A DNA stretch of 64,000 nucleotides from Vicia villosa (taxonomy: Eukaryota; Streptophyta; Magnoliopsida; Fabales; Fabaceae): assembly GCF_029867415.1 (NCBI RefSeq), contig NC_081181.1, forward strand, positions 119,041,888-119,105,887. Reading direction: 5' to 3'. Shown here one piece after another: positions 46,398 through 57,544 of this stretch. The notes under the pieces were generated by a model that made no database searches, had not been told where the DNA came from, and was given only the letters and a program-made list of their open reading frames with translations. Made by a program: the position numbers and the translations under genes. The first letter of the stretch is position 1; every line of letters starts with the position of its first letter.

Positions 46398-47361
46398 GGC
46401 AGTTCCCACGATCCCTGGTTAACTCATTATGGGCTGCAATGAGATCTTCTCTGGCTCTATTAATGGTATCCTTGATAGCAGCCAAAGGTTTACTTCTCCT
46501 CCTTAGAATAGGTTGCAGTCTCAACAGTTTTCTCCACAAGCAGAACATAGCTCCACCCTCTATTGGTTCATGCCAGCTTTGAGCCACATCCTCCTTAAAA
46601 CCATCAATTTCAGTCACTGCATTCATAAACTTAAAATGAGATCTCTTTGGTTTGATGTTGTTACTTTGCTTCAAGCAGAGTAGACTATGGTCAGAAATCC
46701 CAGCCTCCATGTTCATCAAGACAGTGTCCTGTTGTTGCATAAACCAGTCCACATTACCCAACACTCTATCAATTCTTGAATATATCATACCATTACTATG
46801 TCTGTTTGACCAAGTGTAGTAATCTCCTTGGTTATCCATCTCAAACAAACCCACCTTGTTCATCATATGTGTCATGTCAATATACTCCTTTTCCTGTACA
46901 GGACTACCACCAATTCTATCCTTAGTGATCCTCACATTGTTATAGTCCCCAATCAGACACCATGACCCATGGCTTCCTCTCTGCAGGCTCTCTATATCAT
47001 TCCACAAGTATCTTCTCCCCTGCACCTGATTTAGACCATATATTGCAGTGAGCCAATGACTGAAATTCCCATCAATTGTGCATACCTCGCAGTGTATGAA
47101 TTGTCCAGAATCTGCCACTTTATTCACTTGAATTTTTGTGTCATCCCACAGAATCCATATCCTTCCATTGCCATGTCTACTATAGTTGTCAATATAGGAC
47201 CACCTCATGCCCAGTTTATTCCTGATACGGGTAGCTTTTGCTTCTTTTACTCTAGTCTCCACTAGGATAGCTATGTGTGGCTGCAAAAAGTTAAGCCTAT
47301 GGCTCACTTCCTTATTCCTGCCAGCCTTATTAATTCCTCTCACATTCCAGGATATAATCAT
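46398..47361 (-). CDS. LINE-2 ORF2, 5' part: APE-type endonuclease
   Basis: Starts MIISWNVRGINKAGRNKE at 47361, overlapping the ORF1 stop by ATGA. It encodes the apurinic/apyrimidinic-type endonuclease that nicks target DNA for L1 insertion. Catalytic blocks are all visible: SWNVRGI, LVETRV, LIGDYNNVR, YSRIDRVLGNVDW and GISDHSLL. The frame runs into the nested LTR after TRDRGNC and continues at 35566. The short extra residues and stop read from the LTR are not part of the original protein. Confidence 0.93.
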
Positions 47362-48530
47362 GTTAAGTCTATGTCCACTAGATGGTCATTCAAAACCCCT
47401 AGTGAAGAGAACTCATTATGACACTCAACCCCTTCAGTGTATTTCATAGGCTTTTTCCCCTTCTCAATTCTACTAGATTTTGCTTCTATCCATCCCTCAT
47501 CTTCTTTGGCCTTTGTGTTTAACTCTGCACCACCACCCTGCATCTTTTTCTCTTTGGTTACTATGGTCTCATCTTTCTTTTCTTGGCTCATATTAGGTTT
47601 GGCAGTCCATGTTTTTTTCTGAGGTCCTGGTGTACACTTGTGTCCTGCTCTCTTGCAAACTTCACAATACAGTGGTTTCCATTCCAGCTCTACAGGCTGT
47701 TTAATCACCCTGCCTTCATTATCTTTTATGTTGATGGATTCTGCAATCTTTTGTGTGACATCAATTTCAACCAAAATCCTCGCATACGAAACTCTTAGCT
47801 TGGCAGCTGTGCACTCATCAGTGAAAAGTGGTTTCCCTAATGCACTTCCAATTTTGCTAAGGCTTCTCTTCCCCCAGAGATAGAGAGGTAGTTGGGGTAA
47901 TTTCACCCATACCGGAACCGTACGAAGCATATCTCTTTTCAAGCAGAAATCGTGGTGCCATATCCTAAGGAGCATCGGCATATTCTGAATCGTGTAAGGT
48001 CCCTTCATCATCACCAAATCCCTATCTTCCCCAGATCTGAATTTCATTATGAAATATCCCTCATCATTATAGAATAACTCAGGGGTTTGAACAAAATTCC
48101 AGAATTTCAACATGAATTGTTTCACACCATTCATACTAGGGTCCTTCCCTATAACATACATGAACAGAGAATTTTCCCAAAAGTTTACCTCTGAGCGTAT
48201 GTCGTTATAGTCAATTTCGATCTGCACTTCTCCTTCCATAATTGTAGGTGCGACAAACTCAATCTCCATACCATTAGCTTGCATCCGGTTGCCATTGATC
48301 ACATCCACCCAAAGCTTTTGTTGATTCGTCTCACCCTCATGTTCCACCCCTTTCGCCTCAGATTTACGATTTTCCTCCGTCTCCTCCGCCACATTTTGTG
48401 ACTTTGCCTTTCCACTTCCCTTGCTTCCTCCTTCATCTACCTTCAGTTTGTCAGTGGGTGTCTCCACTTGCTTTACCGGTGACGATGGAACCAATTTTCG
48501 CGGCCGCCCTCGTCCCCGTGAACTCCCCAT
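47358..48530 (-). CDS. LINE-2 ORF1 (DUF4283-type RNA-binding protein)
   Basis: 390 residues starting MGSSRGRGRPRKLVPSSP. The basic, low-complexity N-terminus has an AT-hook-like GRGRPRK. Residues about 100-270 hold the DUF4283 domain of plant L1 ORF1 proteins, with KQFMLKFWNFVQTPELFYN and MKGPYTIQNMPMLLRIWHHD as landmarks. A zinc-knuckle-like CEVCKRAGHKC lies near residue 288, and the tail is Lys/Glu-rich. The family binds element RNA to form the retrotransposition particle. Intact, with the stop overlapping the ORF2 start. Confidence 0.9.
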   Translation of the reverse strand: MGSSRGRGRPRKLVPSSPVKQVETPTDKLKVDEGGSKGSGKAKSQNVAEETEENRKSEAKGVEHEGETNQQKLWVDVINGNRMQANGMEIEFVAPTIMEGEVQIEIDYNDIRSEVNFWENSLFMYVIGKDPSMNGVKQFMLKFWNFVQTPELFYNDEGYFIMKFRSGEDRDLVMMKGPYTIQNMPMLLRIWHHDFCLKRDMLRTVPVWVKLPQLPLYLWGKRSLSKIGSALGKPLFTDECTAAKLRVSYARILVEIDVTQKIAESINIKDNEGRVIKQPVELEWKPLYCEVCKRAGHKCTPGPQKKTWTAKPNMSQEKKDETIVTKEKKMQGGGAELNTKAKEDEGWIEAKSSRIEKGKKPMKYTEGVECHNEFSSLGVLNDHLVDIDLT

Positions 48531-48553
48531 TTTTTTCTCTAATATATGATCTT

Positions 48554-50361
48554 ATTTAAATTAAATATTACATATTCATTGAAACTAACAAAATGATTAA
48601 AATTAACAATCACAATATATAGGTTAAATTATATATTGCAAATAAGAAATAATACAAATTTATTAGATAATATTTTGATGATCATTAAAATACATTAATA
48701 TTTTTCTATAATACAATTACAATAACATATATCAAGAATGACTATATCAAAATCATTCATTTTTAATTAAAGGCCTTCAATATATTATGCTTAGAGACAG
48801 ATACTTATATGATTTTTCACATGTTTCTCAAATAATAAGAATGTAAAAGTAGTAACAAAATAATTCTTCTTTGTTCTTTACATCCGCAAGAAATAGTAGA
48901 GATCTACATCACCAAATCCTATAAGAAAATTATTACAAAATTGTATAGTTAAAATATTTAGATAATTGATACAATAGAGCAAATTAAGTATAAGTCTGCC
49001 ATATAAATTGAAGAATAGTTAAGACATAGTCAATAATAAGAAAAGAAAATAAAAATATCCATAAAAAAAGTAGGTACCTTATTATTGTTTGGGTAAAAGA
49101 GGATGCAGATCTACAACAACAAAAAAATAGTTGAAATATATATAATTACTACGATAGAATATGTTGAGTTACTTGTCATATAAATCAAATAATAGTTAAA
49201 ACATATGAAAAGAAAGGAAAATATTAATACAAAATAGAAAATGAAGTACTGTGTCAACCTTGTTTAAAGAGAATGATGAAGACCTACGACAAAATATATA
49301 GTACAGAAATGTAAAACTCATCAACCAATTATGTATTTATATACATAAGAATGATTATTAAAAAGACAATAACTCATATGTTACAAAAAAAAATTGTAAC
49401 TTTCAGTTTCACCAATTAAAATTTATTATAATTAATACTAATTAAATATTTGTATTGTAATTAAAACATATTTAATTTTATCTTCAATATAATAATTTCA
49501 TAGTATTGCAAATGATGAATATTTATGGAATATATTTTAACCAAGTAAAGAAATATAGAATTATGAAATTTGTTTTCTTCAGGTAGATGTTTATATCTAT
49601 AAAATGAATAATAATAATAATAACCAATAAAAATATTGACTAATTATTTTTAATAAAATCTTACTTTAATATAAATTTTTTTCTCGTATTGGTCAACTAA
49701 TTATTTTTAATCAAATATAAGTAAATGTTGTGACAAAAATTATATATATTATTAAAATGAACTAAGTTTTTAGAGCTAATAATATAAATTTCACATATTA
49801 AAGATTGACTACAAATGTTTTAATATTTAATATTATTTTAATTATTTATTTATAAATATTACATCCAAATAGAATAAAAGTTTTATTGAGTGGTGGAGTA
49901 GTTATGGAATATGAAAAGTTGAATAAAGTTGAAGAAATATCTCAATTTAATTATAATCATTATTTTAATTACATAGAAATCAAAAGATATCACTATTAAT
50001 CTGAGAAAAAAACATCATTTTTTGGTAGTAAGACAATTTGTTGACTCTACAATGGAATAGAGCAAGTTGAAGAAAGTTGAGAAAATATCTACAGTTTATT
50101 GACTCTAAAATTTTGAAAAACATATTATTTTTTCGAGCTTATTATGTCAAAATATAACATTATATTATTGAATTGTAATGCTTCAAAATAAAATATTATT
50201 TCACTGTTTATAAATAATTATTATATACAAATAGAACAAACAATAAGTAAAAATGAATTTTATGATAATTAGTTAATATAATAATTTTTATATTTCTGAT
50301 TCGTATTTTTAATTTATATAATCATTATTGATGGAATATATTGATAGAATATTATATTATA

Positions 50362-50399
<38 letters not shown>

Positions 50400-50734
50400 G
50401 TTGTGACTAAATATTATGTTATTATTATTATTATTATTAGATTTATTATTTTTAGTTATTTTGGATGATAAAATTAATTTTTATTAAAATAGTTAATCAT
50501 ATAATATTGTTTTTTAATATTTAGAGAAAAAACATGTTTTATTATTTAATTGATTCGTGTACTTTTTTTTAATTCTAAATAAATAAAAGTTCCTAAATCT
50601 TTTTGAGACAAACATAATATTATATACATAAGATAAAAGGAGAAAAACATGATTTTTTTAATTATCATAAATTATTTATATAGATGATACTATTTTTAAT
50701 AGTGGTAGTTGAATATTATTATTATTCTTATTTA

Positions 50735-50776
<42 letters not shown>

Positions 50777-50790
50777 GTAGCTTAGTATTC

Positions 50791-50829
<39 letters not shown>

Positions 50830-51040
50830 CTAATGTAGAAATAATTTGATAAAAATATTATTATTATTATTGTTATTATTATTATTAATTATTAATGTAG
50901 ATTTAATTATTATTTTTATGGTTTTATTATTACTATATTTATTTTTAATGTAGGGTTAAATTAGTAAAATTAACAATAGAGTGTAGGGTTAAATTAGTAA
51001 AATTTAAATTAGGGTTTGTGCTTAGAGTTGCTATGAGGTT
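48554..51040. other. AT-rich Helitron interior with ATT microsatellites
   Basis: No gene recognised. Around 49280-49350, GAAGACCTACGACAAAAT and AATTATGTATTTATATA resemble 25965-26040, tying this interior to the neighbouring Helitron. ATT runs occur at about 50356-50398, 50722-50777 and 50788-50826. Confidence 0.6.
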
Positions 51041-51101
51041 GACATGTGGCTAGGGTTGCCATCATGACAACCTTGGATTTATATATAAGATATTAAGTAG
51101 A
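51041..51101 (-). mobile_element. Helitron 5' terminus
   Basis: The minus strand starts TCTACTTAATATCTTATATA, then AATCCAAGGTTGTCATGATG and GCAACCCTAGCC. It is nearly the same as the ends at 24682 and 24905 except for a small insertion. The preceding base on that strand is A. Confidence 0.72.
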
Positions 51102-52131
51102 TACGATAATTAAGCTAATTATGTTTAACATAATTTTAAACAAACTTTAATCTCTAATTAATGTATATAGATCAATCCTATTACAAGTGATCAAATCATT
51201 AATTAAATGAATTTCCATTATTTTAAAAGATTAATCTCATTTTGTCAAAAAAAAAAAAAGATTAATCTCACAATTTCTCAAAAAAAAATAAAAAATTAAT
51301 CTCACATACAGTTATTCATATGGCGGAGAATATCTTATTCTTTTTTTAATAAATTCGTGGGGAATATCTTGATGTAGCAAAAAATCGGTAGTATTATTGT
51401 GAAGTTAATTCGAACAGACCTTTGCCTGCAAGCAATTAAGCTATTTAATTAATTATTGGTTGAATCCTTATCGTTAATTCAATCATGAAGTGATTGACAA
51501 ACAGTGCATTGATGAAAATAGATAGATAATGCTCAACATACCATCCTCCCAAATATAATTAGAGAGGAGAATATTTCAAAATGGCGTATTCGGGTATATT
51601 TTTGATTTAATGTTTTATGGTATGTATATAAATTGTTTTATTTTAATAAAACGATGTATTAACTACTATTTTAATAATAAAAATATGTGTATTGGTTAAT
51701 AATGTGTACAAAGATACCCAACCCATATGCAAAAATAGTTAGAATTTAGCATTATAATAGTTGACATTTATTCATTTTCTATGAAAAGTTGCATACTTCT
51801 TACCTAATTATTGTGCTCGAAATTCAATTAGAAAATAATTTAAGATCTTAAATAAATTATACAAGGAGCCACACAAAAAATGGACAACTTCCGGTCACAA
51901 TTAACAAAAATGCTTAAGCAAAAGTCAATTATTAATAAATTATTTAATATTGTAATTTCTACTATACCTTTCTATTTCATTTTCTAATATTTTATTAAAT
52001 TTAATAAAGTGAATATTATAATAAATTTAATCAATATTTTTGTAGAAAGTCTAGAAAGTTAATTACACTAATTGAATTTTTTAATAATAAAAAAAATAAT
52101 TTTTGTTGCTTATAAATGTGACCAAAGCGTG
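51102..52131. other. AT-rich region, nothing recognised
   Basis: About 1 kb without ORFs, repeats or transposon ends that I can name. Short A-rich duplicates (AAAGATTAATCTCA-like) at 51225-51305. Confidence 0.6.
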
Positions 52132-52399
52132 TACTCTCTCCCGGTCCTAAAATATATATAAGACAAAAAAAATAACATTTATTAAAAAATACATAATAAT
52201 TTGGATTTATATTTTTTATGATTTTCTTAAATATATATTTTTTGAATCAAATATTGTATTAATTCAAAAACAAGATAATACAAGACGATCGCTAGGATCC
52301 AGCCCTCAAAACAATAACATACACAAAACCAAATTTAAAGCATTAAAAGGTTAGCTATATGTGGCCTAAGCTTAGGACTAGTCCACCCTCTATAAACTA

Positions 52400-53940
52400 T
52401 ACCGTTGATAATATCACCCTCTATGTCTCTATTATGTACACTATGGCCGAAACACTTTTCATTACGGAAATGTCAAACCTCATACACTGTTTCTGCTATT
52501 TCCATACGCATCAATTCTGCTCTCCAACCTTTGCCCCGATAGTGCAGCAGTAACCACTTTAACTCATGTTCCCAGTTACCCGACTCATGCTGAATGTGCA
52601 TCCAGTTTAACACTCCTTTCCAAATTCTCTGAGTAACACAACAGTCAAAGAAAAGATGATCAATGGTCTCATCTTGGTCACAAAAAGTACAGACAGTAGA
52701 ATTGACCATCCCCCATCGAAACAATCGCATACGAGTTGGCAATTTCCTGTGACAGAGCATCCAAAATGTGAACACTGCTCTAGGCCTAGCCTTGTTATGG
52801 ATCACCAAGTTATCCCACTCATGATTAGGGCTATCCGGGTGCATCATGTGATAGAACTTCTTACCATTGAACTTATTTTCTTGTATCATAGTCTGCCAAT
52901 CATTATGTCGTTGTTGCACAAGGTCTCTTTGCTGCAAGATAGCTTTAAACACCCGAGTCCAAAGGTTTTATAGCTCTTTCCATCACATCATCATGTTTGA
53001 GATAGTAGGCATGGATCCATTGCACCCAAAGACTATCCGTCTTAGCATTAATGTTCCACAGCAGCTTTATTAAGAACATATACAGTTCCACATCTCCAAA
53101 TTCACTGTACCAAGGCCACCTTTAGTCTTTGGTTTGCAAATTCTCTCCCATGCAATTGGACTTTTCCTACTGGTGGTACTGCTACCTGTCCACAAAAATG
53201 TCCTACACAAAGCATCAATTCTCTTCAAAACAGTTTTAGGAAAAATAAAACATTGCATCCAATAAGAAGAGATAGAATTCAGCACACTCTTGATGAGCTG
53301 CAACCTTCCAGCATAGCTCAGAAGTCTTGCACTCCAATGATTTATCCTGCTGAGCAGCTTATCCACAAGAGGCATGTAGTGATTCACATTAAGGGTTTTA
53401 CTAGTGATTGGCACCCCCAAATACTTAAAAGGAAGGGAACCTTCCTTATAGGAAGTCAGTTGGAGAATGGAAACTTTAACTTGAAAAAGAAGAGGGGACA
53501 AGGGATCCCCTTGTCTGATACCCCTTCTAGCTACCATTCTATCACTGTATGTCCAATTAATATTGAATCTATAGGAGACTGTGGTCACAGTTGTCATAAT
53601 CCACCCCACAAACTGTCTAGGCACTCCCACCTCCTGCGTGATGCTTTCAAGAGATCCCAAGTCTACCATATCATAAGCCTTCTAAAGATCAAGTTGAATC
53701 ATACAACAAGGAGTGCCATGCTTCCTAGTGTATCCTCTGAGTAACTCAGCCGCCAGCAAGATATGGTTGTGGATATTCTACCCAGGGACGAAAGCTGCTT
53801 GAGACCTACTGATAATGGTGCCCAAAACACCTCCAAGTCTAGCTGTAAGAATTTTAGAGATCACTTTATAGAATGTGGAACAGCCAGCAATAGGTCTGAA
53901 ATCTTTTATTTTTTTGGCTGCACTGTGCTTAGGAATCAAA
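52400..53940 (-). pseudogene. LINE-3 reverse transcriptase and zinc-finger remnant
   Basis: On the minus strand: LIPKHSAAKKIKDFRPIAGC (53938 on), KVISKILTARLGGVLGTIIS, AAFVPG followed by a stop, MIQLDL then a stop and KAYDM, RRGIRQGDPLSPLLF, then YKEGSLPFKYLGVPITSK. An in-frame deletion joins LLF to the YKEG block and removes the roughly 90 residues holding the catalytic FADD motif. The last part (52952-52473) is zf-RVT with ARPRAVFTFWMLCHRKLPT, CTFC and HLFFDC, and is intact as a frame. The protein could not have polymerase activity. Confidence 0.85.
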
Positions 53941-54869
53941 GTCGCGAGAACATCCGTATTCTCGTGTCAGCGATCTCTCGTGCGCCGCTCAAACACGAAA
54001 GCATTAAGTACAGATACCCATACTGAATGTTAGCTCTAAATCTATCTCTAGAGTTCAGAAACTAACAGATAATCATCCTAGATAAGGATTCAAGAAGTTT
54101 ATCTCTAAAGCAACCCAAATCCCGAACACAGAGCAAAAATCTAAGACAACAATCAACACAAATTTGTAAGGCAAGTTTTATATAACGCCATAAGAGACAA
54201 ATATACATGATTTCGAAGCAAATACATACAAAAAACCCAACTATAATAGAAAACAAAAAGAGGAAGAGAAATTAATCGAAAATCTCCCAGTATGTCAGCT
54301 CCGTTCGACGCTCAATCCACCTTTAATCATCCAAATGCAAGCTCCATAGTTGTTTTCTAACCTAATCTACCCTAAGAATGAAGGTTTGATGAGTTGAGAA
54401 CAAATACCCCAAAACATAACCTAAAAAATATGATTTCTGCCCCTTTTGATCTTGCTAAGCGGGTAGCAGAAAAAACCAAATTTTGTTTTCGCCATAACTT
54501 GAGAACCGTAACTCCGAGTTGCGCCCGGTTCGAAGCGTTGGAAAGCTTATTCAATGCTCTATCTAACAATGACTAAATGACAACCAAATTGATGATTTTT
54601 ATCATCCTTATTATAAGCCTTATTATTTGATGAATTGGTAAAATTTGTATTCTTGAAGCTTAGCCTTTGGTCTTTATTACTCAATGCTCCAAATATGCAT
54701 GAATACCTATAAAATGAATGGAAAACTATTAATTGGTATAAAAATGAATCAAAAACACAAGTATGCACATATTTACACAAAATTTAGGATTTTATTACAA
54801 AAACCATAAGAATATAATCGATAAGTGCCACAAATATATACTCAAAATATCGACATTTTAGGACTTATC
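53941..54869 (-). repeat. 3' LTR of the Athila-like element, truncated
   Basis: Matches about 57901-58881 with many substitutions, so the element is older than the other LTR elements here. The truncated edge shares CAAAG with the adjoining LINE-3 sequence. Confidence 0.75.
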
Positions 54870-54895
54870 AAACTCTCTCCAACTTGAAACTTTGT
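54870..54895 (-). promoter_or_regulatory. Polypurine tract region of the Athila-like element
   Basis: The minus strand reads CAAGTTGGAGAGAGTT directly before the LTR start TGATAAG. It is preceded by GTTTGAGGACAAACAAAG, a phrase common upstream of this LTR type in legumes. Confidence 0.65.
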
Positions 54896-57520
54896 TTGTC
54901 CTCAAACAATGTCAAATAAATCAAAGAATCAAAAGTAATAAACCAAAGAATTATGAATCAACAAGTTTTGAAAATCAAAAACAAATGTATGGCACAATAC
55001 AAAAACATATAAACAAAGTAAATATTTACCACTATCCTACAACGATAACATGTAAACGAAACGAATCCTAAGTACAAAAATCATGCAAAACATTCTAAAA
55101 TAATATATGCTCACATCATGAATCACGCCTAGGAAAAATTCATCAATGAATGAAGAACACACAAAGGTGAAGGACTTTTAACACTCATCCAACAATCTTG
55201 CAAACAAAAGATTGAATTATGCATTCATCTAAAAATCACATTGAAATTACAAAAGCAAGAATCACAAGGGCTTTTCAAGGTTGTAAAGTGTCTTGATTAA
55301 CAAACAAGGGATAAATCCTAAGGAAAATCGAAACAAAAACTTGCCTAAACCTAAGGGAGTGGTCAATCCACCAAAGATTCAAACAACAAAATTCCGATTA
55401 AACTTCTTCCTTAACCACAAGTTTCTCAAACCAATACATACTACTTATTAGCACAATTATTCGCTTCTCTTTTCTTTTTGTTTTCAAAACTTTTACACTT
55501 TTTTTCTTTCTTTTTCTTTTCTTTTCTTTTCACTTTTTTTTTTCTTTTTCTTTCTTTTCAACCTCATAGCAACAACCACGTAAGTAGTAACCATTTCTCT
55601 CCCCAACTTGAATTCAACCACATCATCATGTGAATACTCCCTACTTTCTAAGACAAGGTAAAAATTCATACCAAAAATCATGGTTGAGGGTTCAAGAAAA
55701 CAAAGAATCAATCATCCATGCAAAAATGACAACTAAACACTCAAAGATAATCATTTAGCAAAAACAACATGGACATTGACAAAAAGGCTCAAAAGGGTTA
55801 ACAAATGATCACACACTCCCAAGGTGAATTTAACTATTTGGTTATCGTGGTTGTGCTCAAAATGAAACAAAATACCTTGATCCTTTTCATGCTTTCATAA
55901 AATCAACATAAACAAAAGATTAAGCATAATAAAATCCAGTTAAAACAAAGATTGTGGCCTCCAGCATATATGATCAATGGAAAGCTTCCTCACATTTATG
56001 GTTTGGGAACTAAAGTGATTCAATTAACAAGCAAGTAATGAAAAAGAATGAATGGCATGGTAATTGTACAAATAAAAAGTTTCCTAAACATGTTATGCTA
56101 TAGAAAGTGATAAATGAGTACCTTGAATGATACAACTTCAAAAACAATATCCTACTGATCTAACCTGATCAGAATGGATCGTCACGGCGGCTGGATCTGG
56201 AAAGTAGAACAGAATAGGGGGTACCCACAAGGTTCTCCGATGCCAAAGTAAGTAGCGATCATAGAAAGAGCAAGTAAGAGTTTAGGAAGTAGAGAATGAA
56301 TACATGGCCCTCTAGTGAAAGAGGGTATTTATAGCCCCCAGCGCTGGGCCAAGGTTTCCTATTTGGGCCAAATCCAATTGGAGACCCACGTGCTAGGAAA
56401 CTGTCTGAACACCCTCTACTGGGGCTGAGTCAGCAGGTGACTCGCGTTTTGGGTGAGCGTGGCGTAGGGTTCGTAGGTGGTTGACCGAATCCTTCGTTGA
56501 AGCGTTACCCACGTGATCTTCGCGTGGACCAGTTCGTAACGGTAAATGGGAAATGGGCCCAAGCAGATTGGGCCTGCTCGGCCAGCCAAGGGACTTGGGC
56601 CTGCTCGGTCCAAAAGTAGTGTTGGGCCTGCTTGGCCCAGTCCAGAACACCTACCATACATTCGCAAGTTGAAACACTCAAGCTTTGGAAAATTACCTCA
56701 AAATCTCCGAATTACCGAACAAAATTTGAGTACAAACAACCAACAAAAGAATTAGAAAAACAAAACTAATATATACTACTAATTAGCCTTGGTGAGAATG
56801 GGAAAAAGGAATGAATCAAGTTGAATAGGAACCCCACTAGTACAAAGCAAGAAATTTTTTTTTCCTGTCATCGCTTAGCGGAGTTGCGCTTGCTAAGCGG
56901 ACACAGAAAAAACCAGAACAGCAACAGCTGTTCCAGCTCTCCCCTCTTCACCTAAACACCTCATAAACATAAAAATAACCAAAACTTTACAACCGTTGGG
57001 GTGCCTCCCAACAAGCACTTGTTTTACGTCGTTAGCTCGACGCCTTTATTGTTTAAGTGTTTGGAAAGTAGCCTCCTCTCGTCATGCCTTGGTGACGTCT
57101 CACCGCACAAGCCTAAAGAAAGTGTCCTAACCAACCACTCAACAAACGTTACAAGTACAAATATATACAATGATTAAACGAATATAAAAATGAAAGTATA
57201 TAACTATATACACAAACAAACACATATATACAAGTATGGAACAAATACAATTATTATCATACAAAAAGAGAAAGTTGGTGAATGTTGGATTCACAAGTTG
57301 AAAAGTGAAGATTTTGAATAACGAACTGGTCCGATCTCAACGTGTTTCACCAATATTCACCAACAAAAGTATACTTGTATGTAAACATATACAAGTAAAC
57401 CTATATGGTGAACATAAACAAGTAAACATATACAAGCAAGCATATATACAAGTGAAATTATACAATATATACGATATATACAAAGCTCAAAACCACGAAA
57501 ACTGTTGCGATGCAATTCAA
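54896..57520. other. Non-coding interior of the Athila-like element
   Basis: No recognisable gag or pol. Holds a TTTC-rich pyrimidine tract (55494-55560), a GGGCCTGCTCGG-type motif repeated three times (56560-56640), and the phrase CTTAGCGG...GCTAAGCGG near 56875-56900, also seen in the LTRs. Scattered short ORFs have no known relatives. Confidence 0.6.
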
Positions 57521-57541
57521 CCATCACCGGAAACGGCACCA
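57521..57541 (-). promoter_or_regulatory. Primer-binding site of the Athila-like element
   Basis: The minus strand reads TGGTGCCGTTTCCGGTGATG, a mutated form of the TGGCGCCGTTGCCGGGGA site (aspartate tRNA type) used by Athila-group elements. It starts three bases inside the LTR. Confidence 0.65.
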
Positions 57542-57544
57542 TTT

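Larger units (their letters stand above)
33069..48538 (-). mobile_element. LINE-2: near full-length L1-type retrotransposon split by an Ogre-like element
   Basis: Minus-strand element with poly-A tail at 33069-33079, ORF2 and ORF1, flanked by a duplication of about 15 bp. Without the nested element and one GGCAG copy it is about 4.6 kb. Only about 8 bases precede the ORF1 start, so the 5' UTR is missing or minimal. ORF1 and ORF2 overlap as ATGA. Both ORFs are free of stops and frameshifts once the insertion is discounted. Confidence 0.9.
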
